Positions 26,930 to 41,754 of a stretch of DNA of 64,000 nucleotides are shown here, in pieces. Numbering within the stretch: the stretch's first letter is position 1; the number at the start of each line of letters is the position of its first letter. The stretch is taken from NCBI GenBank assembly GCA_024803745.1, contig JANJXV010000025.1:16386341-16450340 (forward strand), in the 5' to 3' direction. The notes beneath the pieces are model-generated. The model saw only the letters and a program-made list of their open reading frames with translations. It was not told where the DNA came from and did no database searches. Source of the DNA: Megascapheus bottae. Its lineage: Eukaryota > Chordata > Mammalia > Rodentia > Geomyidae. Made by a program: the position numbers and the translations under genes.

Positions 26930-29900
26930 TATATTTTAACAGATTTCAGCCTTATGGTGTAACCATACTGAGCTTAAGTAATTTGTCCAAAGCTAGACTG
27001 TGGCTTAGAAACAGAGTTACTTTATTTGGATCAGGAAAAGTGGGAGTGGGTCCATTTCGTTCTTTGTGTGTCTTCTCTTTCAGTCTTTATCTAGGGGATT
27101 TGGGGCATCTGTTTCCTCCTGCTCCCACACTCTTGCTGGAGGGAAGATCTATGTCTATGTTTCATCCATCCTTTATTTCGCACCACGCCTGGCCCAACAG
27201 GCCCTCACTTGCTCACTTGTTGACTGAGCCGGATCCACACACCTCTTTCCTGCTTATTCATTTCCACTGAATCAAGCATCTACTACTCTCCTCCATATTT
27301 GCTCCCCTCAAAACAGAGAAACAAATAGGATCACTTGCTTAGAATATTCCCCATAGTTTCCTAGTTAACAAGATGTTGAAAAGAAATGGGGAACTGGCTT
27401 GCAATCCTAGCTACTCAGAAGACTGAGATTTGAGGATCCCAATTTGAAGCCAGCCAAGACAAGAGAGTCCATGAGACTCTTACTCCAACTAATCACCAAA
27501 AAAAGTGGAAAGTGGAATTCAAGTGGTAGAGTGTTAGCCTTGAGCAAAAAAGGCCAGGGACAGTTCTCTAGTCCTGACTTCAAGCTCTAGGACTGGCAAC
27601 AAAACAAAAACTACTGTTTGAATCAGTGTTCAAATAAAGCCCAAATAAATTGGGAGCTGACCCTGAGCTCTGCATCTCAAAGCTAGTGCTCTACTACCAG
27701 CTTTCTGGTGGTTAATTGGAGATAAGAGTTTCATGGACTTCTGTGCCCAGGCTGGCTTTGAACCAAGATCCTTAGATCTTAGCCTCCTGAGTAGCTAGGA
27801 TTACAGGTGTGAGTTGCCTGCACATAGCTGTCCCTGAGCTTCTTTTGCTCAAGGCTATCACTCTGCCTCTTGAGCCACAGCACCATTTTGGCCTTTTCTA
27901 TGTGGTGCCAAGAAATTGAACCCAAGGCTTTATGCATGCACTCTACCACTAAGCCACATTCCCAGCCTTTGAGATACTTTTTATCTCAAGTTTTCTCTTT
28001 CATCTCTTAACACAAATAAGTTTAGTTTATAAGCATATCTATGTTCAGTCTTCTTGCCCTGGGCAAATAATTTATGCAAGTAAATGAAGGATAATTTTAT
28101 TTATTTTATAGCCTGTTTACAGACATGACCTAGGAGTAAGTAAAAAAATTTATGGATTCAGCCATTTCTTATGTTTATATACCTGGTATATATACATTAT
28201 ACACAGTAATAAAAGTACATCAAGTTCCTTCGGAGACCAGAAGTATGCAATTAGCCATACAGTTTGATTACTGTTTCTCACTGTGTATCCTATGAGCTCA
28301 CATTAATAAAAATTTTTATGAAAATAAATATTGTTCATGACTTGGACAGGACCATACAAAATCTGAACCCAAAATAACAACAAAATGAACGTTCATTGTC
28401 ACTTAATTTTGACACTAGTACCCTGGGCCTTTGGAAATAGGTTCTACAGACCTGCTTCTGCCCCCTGACTTTCTTGGTGATCTTACTTTCTGAGTAGCTC
28501 CCCTGCATTTGTGTGGATGCAGAAGGCAGGTAGCTGCCTGGGACCCAGCTCCAGAGTAGCTCTTTGAGCTGACTACCAAAACAGATCAGAACTTGCCCCA
28601 ACAGATAGAACCATAGTGGTAGGGTCAGCACCGTCTAGCTGTTGGCACACTTTATTTTCCTTTCTTCCTCTACCAACAGTCAAGACTTCAGTACAATAAC
28701 AGCAATAGGATAATCCTTCAAAAGCTTTGGGTTAGATTGCTTTGTACAGAGATCTAACAAAAGTAAACAAGTACCTAATCTTGGCAGGTGTATTTGTATG
28801 AAAGTGATCAAAGATTATATGTCAAGTCTGAACACATTACTTATTTTTTATTTTTATTTTTTTGCCAGTCCTGGGCTTGAGCTCAGGGCCTGAGCACTGT
28901 CCTTGGACTTTCTCAAGGCTAGAGCTCTACCACTTGAGCCTCAGCACCACTTCCAGCTTTGTTTGTATGTATGCGGTACCGAGGAATCGAATCCGGGTCT
29001 TTGTGCATGCTAGACAAGTACTCTACCACTAGGCCAAACTCTTGGCCCTTTATTTTTATTTATTTATTTTTTATTGGTCATGGGGCTTGAACTCTAGGCC
29101 TGGGTGCTATCCCTGAGCTCTTCAGCTCAAGGCTACTGCCCTACCCCTTCAGCCACAACGCCACTTCTAGTTTTCTAGTGGTTAATTGGAGATGAGTCTC
29201 ACAGACTATAGTGCCCAGGCTGGCCTTGAACCTCTATTCTCAGATCTCAGCTTCCTGAGTAGCTAGGATTACAGGCATGAGCTACCTCACCAGGCTATTA
29301 CTAAAAGAAATTATATCTGCGAAAAAACAAATATTCAGTTGGGCACAAGCTATACTTGTAACCAAGCTACTGGAAAGAGGCTAAGAAGGGAAGATCATGA
29401 TTCAAGGACAACCTCAGTAGAAAAGGTTCTTAAAACTCTCTTCTCAACCCATATCTGCGTTTAGTGGCATACATACCAGCTTTTTTTTTTCCAGTCCTGG
29501 GGCTTGAACTCAGGGCCTGGGCACTGTCCTTAGATGCTTTTTGCTCAAGGCTAGCACTCGCCACTTGAGTCATGGCACCACTTCTGCCTTTTTCTGTGTA
29601 TGTGGTTCTGAGGAATTGAACCCAGGGCTTCATGCATGCTAGACAAGCACTCTACCACTAGGCCATGCTCCCAGCCCCATATCCCAGCTTTGATGAGAAG
29701 TCTAAAATAGGTGGATCACAGTCCAGATGTGAAGGAAGCAAGGATCTGTCAAAAGTAACCAGTGAAATATAGGGCTGTAGGTGTAGCTCAGTAGTAGTAT
29801 CACACCTTCCTAACAAGTGACCCGAATTCAAACTCCAGTACCTCCAAAACAAAACACAAACCACAATTCAAAGGTTGAAAACAATCTCTATTCTCTCACT

Positions 29901-32248
29901 TGGACTGCTATTCACATTTGAAGCTCATTCATTCATTTCTCCAACAAATATCCAGTATGTGTCAGATACTACATATACATGGTGCTAAAGACTGCGACAA
30001 ACAAAATGAATCCAGTGTCTGTCCCTGTGGCACCTACATTCCAGGAATGAGACCAACAAGAAGACTCAAGCAAACAGGTTCAACAATAACCCACAAGTAT
30101 TGCCATGTGCAACCATCACAGTGAAAGAATTAAGCAAGGGCTGCGATGGGGAAAATGGAGACCGTACTTGGGGTGCAGCACTGAGGGCTCCCAGGAGAGG
30201 CACCATCAAAGTTGACATTTTAAGATGAGATGAAACCCATCATGAGCAAAGACTGAGGAATGGTATCATTCCTGGAGGCCACAGGGAGCTCCCAGGCCTG
30301 CTGCAGCAGACAGCTGGTATATTTTTGAGATATGGGACGCATTCACTCAGAAAGAACCTGGAATTCATCAAGCCTCCCTTCACCAAGGCTGGGCTCTGCT
30401 CTGTGATATGGCTCAGCAAGAATAAGAACCTGCTAAATGCAGTCCTCCATCTGTTAGAAAGGTCTTCCTTTCAGGATACCATTGCCTACCTCTGGGGGCA
30501 GGGGGTGGGGTCATCCATTAGTTCCGGACCTGTGTTTGGAACTACAGAAAACAGGGCCATTCACAGGGGAAGGTGGCCCGTGTGTTCCCTGGAATCCATC
30601 TTATACCCACACATCCTCTATTATAGAAGTTATATATGGTTTGGTTATAGATGTCATATTTTTAACAAGTAGGGCATTGGTAGGTAGCCAGGAAAGCTAA
30701 GTTCTGAGAATGAAAGTTTGAAGAAAACCTGGGTAAGAAAGTCCATTGAGACTCTTATCACCAATTAATTACAAAAAAAAGTCAGAAGTGGAGCTGCGCC
30801 TTGAATGGTAGATCTCTAACCTTGAGTGGAAAAGCTAAGAGACAGTGCCCGGGCCCTGAGTTCAAACACCAGGTCTGACCCAAACAACAACAAGATACAT
30901 TTTAGAATATAATTTAGTTCCTGTAGTTCTCTCTGAAACTGACTAAAAGATACAGACTTCTCATCAAAATTCTTGGGGCTCACCAGTGAGCCTCTTGAGC
31001 TGGATTCTGATCAACTAAGTCCACAATCTGTTGGACTCAATTTCCTTACCCACCAAATGGAAAGATACAGCTGTAAAGACAAAGATCCCACCAGAGTCTG
31101 CCCAGTGTGTAGATTAATGATTGATGGCTGAGGTCTTCTGATGGTGTTATTTACAGAGGTCAAGGAATTGGACCGGAAAGCCTTTCTTTTGTTAATGTTA
31201 CAGATGAGTCAGGCCTAGACTAGGACAGGGAGTAAGGGGTTATTCATTACCTGCAAAGCCTGAAGCTGACTGCTGTCGCTGGCCCACTCTCCCTTGAATT
31301 TATCTTACCATCAAAACGAGATTTGTTTTCTAAAGCTGCTGTAATCCACATTTTACATCAAGGTTTTTGTTTTATTTTTATTTTTTCTTTGGGGCCACCT
31401 TAGGAGGAGAAACCTGTTAGGACTTTATCAAATCCCCCAAATCACTCCAGCATCATTTCTGGCTCTGCTATAGTAGAAGGGGTCAAACAATCATCTCTCC
31501 ACTACTCACCCCAAGTCCCTCCACCCTGCCATAATGTGCTCCATAATCCTCAACAATGTTGCTGGGGCTGGGGCCAGAGGGCTCCACAGTTGTTCCGATT
31601 CTGGCACTGAGGAATGGTTTTTATGGGGAGAAGGATAGATTTGTTTATTCCAGGATGCAAAGGTAAATGGATAACAACTTGTTGACCCCTGCTGCTTCAT
31701 CTTGGCCACCCTCACCCTCTTGGGTTCTCATGACCTGTTACCTTAGAGTCTGTTTATGATAGAGAAGCTCCACCCACCTCCCTGGACTGCTCCTTGTGTG
31801 TGTGGGGAGGGGCGGTTAGAGGTATTTATTGGGGCTTGAACTCAGGTCCTCACGTTCTCACTTGACTTTTTCACTTAAGGTTGGTGTTCTACCACTTAAG
31901 TCACACCTCCATTTCTGGCCTTTTGGGGATCAATTGGAAATGAGAGTCTCATAGACTTTTCTGACTGGGCTGGCTTCAAACTGCAATCCTCAAGTTGCAG
32001 CCTCCAGAGTAGCTAGGAACCATCCATACCCAGCTCATCTCTCCTTTGTATTCCATGGAGCTGCCTCATATCTCCCTGAGACACCCTCCGTCCTCCAAAG
32101 CAGGACAGAGTGCTTTCCCTACTCTGTATCCCCCAGGCCCTATGCTTTCTCTTTCTCTGAAATCCTACACTTACCTTAATAATACTTGGTCTTTTTCTCC
32201 CAATAGTCCAGTGGTTTTCAAAGTGTGGCCTCAGATAAGTATCATCAC

Positions 32249-32284
<36 letters not shown>

Positions 32285-35170
32285 TATCATTACCACCACC
32301 ATCATCATCATGGAAACACAGCATCATTAGAAATACACTCTCTGGGAAGTGAAACTGTGGGCCATCAAACTGACTCCGATGCTCAATTCAGGTAAGAAAT
32401 ACTGCACTCAACTGGCAGCTTGCTTTATTCATTTGGTATTTATCTAACTCCTGCAGAGCCTAGTATTCAGCAGTGTTCAGCAATTGGTTCTTGAATGAAG
32501 CAACACAAACAAGTCAGAAATGAATGAAATGACTTGTTCAAGTGTAAGAGCCTGACCCTGATAATGAAAATAAGGCTGGCCTGAGTCACCTATGCACATT
32601 CAGTGCATGCTATCTTTATTGATTTTTTTTTGGTCTATTGACCAAGGAATTGTGTTGCTACCATGCTGACTAGACATTCTACTCTCTCTTCCTTAAACAT
32701 TCATTTAAAATAAAAGGATTTCAGGCTCAGACAAGGACAAGTAACCATCTTTAAGCAGAAAAGACTCAGGATACCATCTGCTTAATGTGTAATGTTTATA
32801 TAATTAGATAGAAACTTGAGGTCATTTTCATTCTATGTTGATTATGAGGAATATGGTTTTCTTTCCTATCCCTATTTTTATGGCTAATTTTCTTAATATT
32901 TAAAGAAACTTGTGGTAGAATATACATTATTTCTTTTTATCATGTGCATTATGCATCACTGCTAGTGGGAATGTAAAATGGTTTGGTAGTTCCTCATAAA
33001 GCTAAACACAAACATAACCATACAATCCAGTGATTCTACTGCTAGAAATATAACCCAAAAGAATCGAATCAGGGACTCGAATAACCATGGTATTTAGTTT
33101 CAGAACATTTCAATCATTCCAAAAGGAATCCCCAAACCTAGTATGTACTCAACCACAATTTTCCCTCCTTCCAGATCAGGCTGTATCAGTCACCAATCTG
33201 CCTCTGTCTCCATAGAATTGCCTATTATAGGTATTTCATGCAAATAAAATAATACAGTGTTTAGTCATTTGTGACTGAGTTCATTCAGTTAACATCATGT
33301 TTATAGGATTTATTCTTACAGCATGTATCTGGACTCCATTTTTATGGTTGAATAATATTTCACTCTCTGCCTATGGGTTGGTTTGTTTATCCAATTCAAA
33401 GGATTGCATTTTATTTATTTTGACACTGGTTTAAATTGTTATTCATTTTCTTGTATGAAATAGGGTGCTGACTGAAATAAGACATTGATGTTTTCCCCTA
33501 CTTGAATTTTAGAAAATAAGCTTTGCATGAAGGCTGGAGGCAGTTGGCAGGAAAGAAGAGACTATCCAGCCTAGTTTCCAGGGAACAAGTGCCTAGGATC
33601 AATGGAGCTATTATTTGTCACACACTCCAGAGAAAACTTTAAATAACTCTGCCAATGAAGGCATATTCCATACAAAGTGACATAGCAGTGTTCTAGCCTT
33701 GAAAGGAAGCAGGTGGGAAGCAAATACCGTGGGCAGAGGCCACCTTCGTGACAGCCTCTTTCTCAGCAGAGAGCGATTTGAAAATGTCACAGGTACTTCT
33801 GGTCGTGAGTCCAGCTGTCTACCCCGCTGAGAGGAATCTGCTCTTCCCTCCCTGGCTCCCTCACCCCTTCTCCCCATCTTCTTTCTCCACACTCATCTTT
33901 GTCAAGCCTCCAGGCTGCAAGGGAGAAACCACCCTTGAGGAGTATTTCCACAGGAGGTTTGGGATGATCTGGATATCAAAATGTGGCCTTGAACTAGGAC
34001 ACAGGCATGAGCCACCAGTGCTCAGCTTTGTGTTCTGGTTTTCATCATGAGAAATCTCAGTTGTGGATTTTCAGTATCTATCTACGAGGCAAGTATATCC
34101 TTTTGGGCTTCTGGTCTATCCTCTCTGCATCTTGTGTGCGTCCTCTGCCTCCATCTGCACCTTCTAATCAGATCTTCCAACTCAACTAGGTTGAATTCCA
34201 CACCCCTACCCTTCCACTCATACCCTGCCACACCCATACCCCATCTATTCCAGATAGATGACTCTGTCCTTCTTTACCATGCAGGCTAGACCCCTATCAT
34301 GCTCTGCCCTGTCCACCCTTTCCTGCCTCCCTCCCTCCATCCATTCCTTGCTTTCTTCCAAAGGGTCTCACTATGTAGCCCAGGCTGGCCTCAAATTCAC
34401 AATACTCCTTTCCAGCCTCCTCAATGCTGGGATTACAGGTGTGTACCCCCATACACAGCCCCCATAATTTTTTAAACTTCTCATCTTTGTTTTCAGGATA
34501 CTAATTTGTCTGACTTGTTCTCCCGTTTCCCCTGCCCTTTCTCATTTCAGTGTAACATTTGTGTGTGTGCTCTCTCTCTCACACACTCTCTTTGTTTATT
34601 GTTATATCTAAATCATTGGAGAGCAAGTTACAAACATGATGCCCCTCATATTCTCAGTCTCAAAAGATCTTCCCACAGATTACCTAGTATTTATAAAGGG
34701 GGGTGACAACATTAAAACAGAGAAGGCCATTGGGCATCATCTTACCCATGTGATCAAAATGGTCAGAAAGACTCACAGTCACCAGATGGGGGTGCACTGT
34801 CTGCCATTTGTGCCAAAGTATGTGTTCTTCTATCCGTGTGTGTTATGTGTGTGTATGTGTTCTGTGGGGCTTGAACTCGGGGCCTGGGAATTGTTCCCTT
34901 GAGCTCTTTTGCTCAAGGCTAGCTCTCTGCCACTTTGAGCCACAGCATCACTTTCAGTTTTCTGGTGGTTACTTGGAGATAAGAGTCTCATAGTCATTCC
35001 TTTCTGGGCTAGCCTTGAGTTATGATCCTCAAATCTCAGCCTCCTCAGTAGCTAGGATTCATGTGTGAGCCACCAGCTGTCAACTTTGTGTTCTAGTTTT
35101 CCTCATGAGAAATCTCAGCTAACCTCTGTGGGGGAAACCTCCTCCTCCTCCTTTTCTTCCTTTCTTTTTC

Positions 35171-35214
<44 letters not shown>

Positions 35215-38200
35215 TTTCTTTCTTTCTTTCTTCTTCTTATTTTTTTTTTGCCAGTCCTGGGGCTTGAACTCAGGGCCTGGGCACAATCCCTGAGCTTCTT
35301 TTGCTCAAGGCTATCACTTGAGCCACAGTGTCCCTTCTGGCTTTTTCTGTTTATGTGGTACTGAGGAATCAAACCCAGGGCTTCATGCATATTAGGCAAG
35401 CATTCTACCACTAAGCCACCTTCCTAGCCTATGGAGAGATCTTCTGTAAAAAGTCTAACAGGCTTCAGAAATGTTCAAGGAATGAATGATCCAAAGACAC
35501 ACTGCAAATAAGTGTAGGTGTTCTGGATTGAGCTCTGGATCAGGGAAAAGAAATGCTCTCAGGAGAATGTCAAGTTTGACTGAAACCTTGCCTCCATCTC
35601 TTCCCCACCAGCATAGCTCCTGCCCAGCACTAGAAGGCTCCACACTGACTCGCCCATTGGCCCCCAATCCCCCAGATCCCCCTCCAGCCTTTCACTCTTC
35701 ATACCAAGCCCATCAGATTCACACATCTCTTACTAAAAGTTTCCTTTCCATAATTTTCTCTTTTGGCTTTTTGAGGCTTCCAGGTAAATCTTAAAGTCCA
35801 CAAGACTATCACAATCTCCCCACGACCATCTGTCTAACTCTGAAGCCTAGTTGCAAGCTAAATAGGCTGTTAGTGGGACATGGTTTCACAGGTACTGAGA
35901 AAAGACATGAGATTCCTGGGTCAGAGACTTAGGGCAATAGCCTCAAACTCACAGTCTTACTCCTCAGCCTCCTCACTGCTGAGATTACAGGTATGCACCC
36001 CTGTACACAGCCTCCCTCCCCGAAGAAAAACCCAGCTGGAGATAAAATGCAGTGAGAGCCATAGCCACCCTCCTTATGCAATCCATTTGGATCACTGAGG
36101 AAGTCTCCAGCTTTTAAAGGGAGCAGCTAGCAAACCTGCCCAACACTTGCCCCGCCTCCAGGAAGATTGCCTTTATTAGAACAACGAGTCTGTTCTCTGC
36201 CTTGCAGGGAGCTATAATCTCTATCTTTCCAGAAGATCTGCTATATAGAATCCTCCAAAAGAAACGTGTGGAACACAAGCCAATAGAGAACTGACTCCTT
36301 CCCCACAGTTGCCCTCACAGTAGGCTACTGCTCTTCCATGCCACAGTGGTCTCAGTGGGCCACATAATCATGTACTGTATCTCTGAGCCACATGCTCTGT
36401 TCCTGCACCACATGTTCTCCCTGGGCCATGTGCTCCGTGCTTTTCTCCCTGCGTCACGTGCTCTAGCTAGGCCGAGTGCTCTCTTTCTGCATCATGTGTT
36501 CTCCCGACACCTCGTGTTCTCCCAGCACTACAAACTTTCCCTGCACCACGTGCTCTTACTGGCACAAATTGCTATGCCAGTGCTTTGCCAGCCTGCTTTT
36601 GCCGGGGTCTCTGTTGCTTTTGACAGGATATCATCTCTAAATCACATACTAAGTAGGCACAAAGACATTCCCATTCCTCCACCCACCTGTCTTTCAAGAT
36701 GAACTCTGCTGGCAGCACCCTGGCCCCTGCACTGAGGTACTGTGTCCCCTCTATGTTCCACCACACTAGGATAACCCTATCAAAGCATTTAGTTCTCAGG
36801 TCTGCTCACCCCTCAACTCATGGAGGTCAGGCAGTAACTGATGCCTGATAACCAGACCCCACAGGGAGGTGTGATTGTTGCCCTTGGGAGAATTGAAAAT
36901 GAGAGGTTTCTTCTTGGGTTTCCAGAGCATCCTTGAGTTTCGAGAGTATCTTCTTGAGTTTCCATTTGAGGTTGTAACTGCCTAGTGCCATGCTTAAAGA
37001 CAATTTTTTAAATATTCAAAACCAAAAAAATGAGTATCAGGAAAGATAAACAGGTCCTGTCATGTCTGGGGTCTGGTTACTAATGGGGAAAGGAGGGCAA
37101 ATGCTGGGCATCTTTCTTGGTTAGGTTTGGCTAACATTTTCTGCCAAAGGTCAGAACCTAAGTATTATGAGCTTTGCAGGAAGTCCAGTGTGTGCTATTA
37201 GCCAGCTCTGCTGTTGCCACAGGGACAGTGTAAGCAAGTGAACATGCCAGTCCTAGAAGAGGAAACCACCCAACCAGTGGGCTGGATTTATACCATTACA
37301 CAGCAGTTATTGGTGATTTCGATTTGCATAACAACCCTGTGACAAAGGGACTCTGTACTCGAGTAACAATGAAGTAACTAGGCATAGAAATTGAATAACA
37401 CCCAACGTCACATTGCCATTAAACATGGAGGCTGAGCTGAAACCATCTGTGCTCTCATTCCCCACCACAGCAGCCCCTCAACACACTTGATGCACATCTG
37501 GGCAGAGGTGGCAATTAGGAGGTAGAGAGAGGGCTGACCTGGAGATGAGGCCTGGGGGTTGGTCCAGAGTAATTGAGGGATCTGTAACTTGGGAAATGTA
37601 CCCAGTGTCTAGGGAGTCAAGAAATAAGGAGAAGTGGGATCTGATGCAAGGGTAGAGTTTGAAGTAAAGCAAAGGGACTGGCCCCTAGACCTGGACCTGA
37701 TTTTGCCCATATGCTTCATTTAGCAATTTCGTAATGAGCCCTTTCTGAGGGCTAACCTACAGCACTCTTATTGGCTTTTAAAACTACTTTCTGTTTTCCC
37801 TTATAGTAAAATACTAGCTTTTCAATACGTGTTTGTTTCTTATATAGTCTCATTATGTGGCTCAGGATGGTCTTGAACTTGCTATGTAGCCCAGCTTCAG
37901 TCTCCCAAGGGCAGGATGGTTCTTCTCAGTGTTGCCAGCATTCTCCCAGGCTACCCCTGTCTCCTTTCCATGGTGGTGTGAAGGACAAGGGTCCCTCAAG
38001 AGCAAGGGTCAAGAGTTTTGAAACCACTCAACGAAGCTGTGACTAGTTCCTACGAGCTGGGTGAGTGTGGGCATGTTTCTTCCAGTCTCTGAGCTTCTCT
38101 TACACAGTGGGGCCGGCCACAGCTCTCACAAGGCAGCACTGAGACATCCATGTCGGCACTAGGAGCAGCATGTAGACAGCATGGACACTCAGAACACTGG

Positions 38201-41200
38201 TTCCTGGCCTTTCTGAGCAGAACAGCCTTGAGTTTCCACTCTCAAACAAGGCTCCCTGAGTGTCTCCTCTTACTTCTAATGAGATACACATGGTGACAAG
38301 GCATCTCCTTTCAGATTGGCTTCTCCTCTAAAATCCTACATCCTACATCAAGTGTCACCTCCTCCTTGCTACCTTCTCTGAACTACATGGCCCTTGTTTA
38401 TCCACAGATATTCCTGAACATCTGCCCCTGGCCCAGGGGCAGCCCCTGAAGGAAGAGGCCACCCCACAGGCGGTGAAGTCAGCCCCCTACTTTTCTGACT
38501 AATTCAAGAGTACAAATGGCCCCTTCCCACTTTGCCTGCAGCAAAGTCCAGCTCAAAAACTGACCCTGAGCCAGGTGTCAGTGGCTCATGCCTGTCATCC
38601 TAGCTACTCAGGAGACTGAGATCTGAGCCAGATCTGCAGTGTGAAGCCAGCCCAGGCAGTAAAGTCCCTGAGACTCTTATCTCTAATATCAGAAAAGGCT
38701 GGAAGTAGTGCTGTGGATTGAGCACTAGCCTTGACAGAAAGTGCTCAGGCACCGCTCCCAGGCCCTAGCCTTGACAGAAAGTGCTCAGGCACCGCTCCCA
38801 GGCCCTGAGTACAAGCCCCAGGACAGACACAAAAACAGAAACAAAACACTGCCACTGAGGGAAAGCATGGTCTCTTGAAGGTCATGAAGTAAGCCCTTCA
38901 GTGAAATACCAGGAAACCCCAAACTGGTAAAAGCATGACATCCAGCTCCTGCAGTTCTTGGTTGTTTTCCAGAGGATAAACTTGTTTTCTGACCAGACAG
39001 CCACACACACTTAAGAGACCAAAGTCTTCCCCTCCATCTTTGACACAAAGAGGTTATCCTGAGTGTCCAGTTCTTCAAGAACTGCCAACGGGAAGCTCAG
39101 AAGAGACTCTTTAAAACTTTGCCTAAGGCTCTTTTTCCTCTTTTTCTCTTTCTCCTTCCCCTCTGTCTCTGTATGTACACTTCCATCCTGCAGTTCACTT
39201 TCCCCCCAATAAACTCTTTTTTACTTGGAAAAAAAAACAAAAACAAAAACAAAAACCAACTTTGCCTAAGGCCAAGTGGGGTGGTGTATGCGTGTGATCC
39301 CAGAATTTGGAAGGCTGAGACTGGAGGACAATGAGCTGGAGGCAAGCCTGAGCTACATAGTAAAACCAGAACATCTCCTCCCCTCAAAAGAAAAAAAAAA
39401 AAAAAGATTTTGCCTGGGAACAACTCCAAGCAGTGTCACCTAGAAACACATATGTGCACAGCTCAGAAATCTGCAAAGGCTGAGTTAATTGTGTAGGAGA
39501 CAGAGGCGTGGATGTGTGTGGGAAGAGACAGAGCTATGAGTATAGGTCACAAGTGCACCGAGGTGGGCATGCCAGCCACCCTCCCTCCCAGCTGGCTCTT
39601 GTCCCCCCAGACTGCTGCTCCCTACTCCTCACCACAGAGACTCTGCTTATTCATCCCCAAGCCTGTAGGCAAATCTCAGGAGCTTTGAACCCTCCTCACC
39701 CCCACCCCCTGCTCTGACATTCCTCTACATTCTCCTTCCCATTCCGGCCACTGTCCTTACAGTCGTAGTCTCTTACAATAGTAACAATTAGATTTCACTG
39801 CTTCCCACCACCACCACTCCCAGCAACCAAGCTGGACTTTGATCCCTATTTCCCATGAGTGTATCATACCGCCTATCAAATGGTTATTTCTACCCATAGG
39901 TATTAAGTCTATTGTGTTTTCTGTAACTGCCAAGCCTTTAATCCTGAAGGAAAGCAAGTGAATTTGGCAGAATTTGTCTCTGACAAACTTGCATTGTTTT
40001 CCTTTGTGAAACTCCCTGCCATTTCCGACATGGTGTGATGTGTGGCATGAGGGGTACATGCCGGTGTGGGGCGAGCACTGCCAGCTGCTCAGCTCCTCAA
40101 GTTCTGTTTGGGCCATTTGATGCTGAGCTTTCCTGGCCACCTCTGTAACTGGGGTGGGGTTTGGATAGCAGTGATATAGCAGGTTGTCCATTCATCCCAA
40201 ACGCCCTGCCCTTTGCCTGGCTAGCTCTTTCTTAACCCAGAATACCACCTCTTCCAGGAACCTCCTTTAACATTTTCCTCAAAACACTAGGGGGCAGGGG
40301 GCCCTCCTCTGTCTTATAAGCATCTTCCCCAGATTCCCAGATTCATAAGGCAGACTGTGCTTTAGTCTTATGTCAAGCCCTTAGTATTTACTCAACAGAT
40401 ATTTGTGGATGGTTGTGAACCAACTGTCTCAGGTGAAATGAAATTTTTGGTTGATTTTTACAAATTCCTTTGGTTAATAAATAGAAACTTTTGGGGCCAG
40501 GACTTTGGCCTAGGGGTAGAGTGCTTGTCTAGCATGCACAAAGACCCGATTCCTCGGAACCACACACATAGAAAAAGCCAGAAGTGGTGCTGTGGTTCAA
40601 GTGGTAGAGATCTAGCCTTGAGAAAGCCCAAGGACAGTGCTCAGGCCCTGAGTTCAAGACAGGACTGGCAAAATAAATAAATGGGAACATTTAAATTACT
40701 TAATTGTTTTAAAAAATACACATGCATTCAAGTTGGTACTACTTAGTTTGCCTTTGAGCTTCCTGGCAGCCAAAAGGGCAACAATTGCTTGCCCCATACA
40801 AAACATGTGTGTCCCACAACCCTGACCATCACCTTTTCTTATTTGTCCACTTGTGATGCAGATCCCAGAAGACCGAGGCCCAAGGAGGTGCTGCCCTGCA
40901 AGAGTGCCAGGCCTCACTTGCCATAGAGGGTGGTAAGTAAATCTCACTCTCATCCTGACCAAGGTGCCTTTGTTAACCCCTGTGTCCTGGAAGGAGGGGG
41001 AGCAGGTTCTCTTGCTCTGAATCTGCACGTATCCTTACAAGGACTCTCCTATTTCCCCCAGATATCTGGTAGCTGATCTAATCACATGCAAGGGATTATA
41101 AAAATCCTTGAAGGTACCAAAAGATGAGCTAAATGAACCGTATCATTTAGAATTATGCCTGTTCTGAGTCAACTTTTATAGACTCAAGGAGGTGGCAGCT

Positions 41201-41704
41201 GGTATTTGTTCCTTCCTGGTTGGCATAAGTTGGATGCTTGGCTGGTAAACAGAATGCTTGGTCTTTAAAGGGATACTTTTGTAAACTGAAAGAATAGCAC
41301 TTCCACTGTGCTCACAGTGGTAGAGTGCTAGCCTCAAGCTGAAGATATCGGGGACAGTACTCAGGCCCTGAGTTCAAGCCCCACCACCACTACCAACAAC
41401 AAAAATAGCACTTCTGTTACTTGGTCATAAGAACTTGTGAAAGTAACTCCACCCAACCCAATACTGTGTGTGAGTTGTGAATCAACTGAAAGTTGGGGAA
41501 AGCTGTAGTTCCACACCTACTGATTTCTTGTCATATCTGAAGGGGTGGTGTACATAAGCTATTATTTTTGTCTCTGTTCTTACTAATGGGTTCATATTAA
41601 TTGCTTTGTATATTTTATTGGTCCTATATACCATTGACTTTCAGATTTATCTCAAGGTCTATCTATTCAAAGATGCTAAAATGTGGGAACCAATCCAACA
41701 GTTG

Positions 41705-41754
<50 letters not shown>

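Noticed and set aside
36337..36560. CRISPR array or other regular repeat-spacer system
   Set aside because: Eukaryotic intron. Units are degenerate, adjacent and unequal, without constant repeats and unique spacers.
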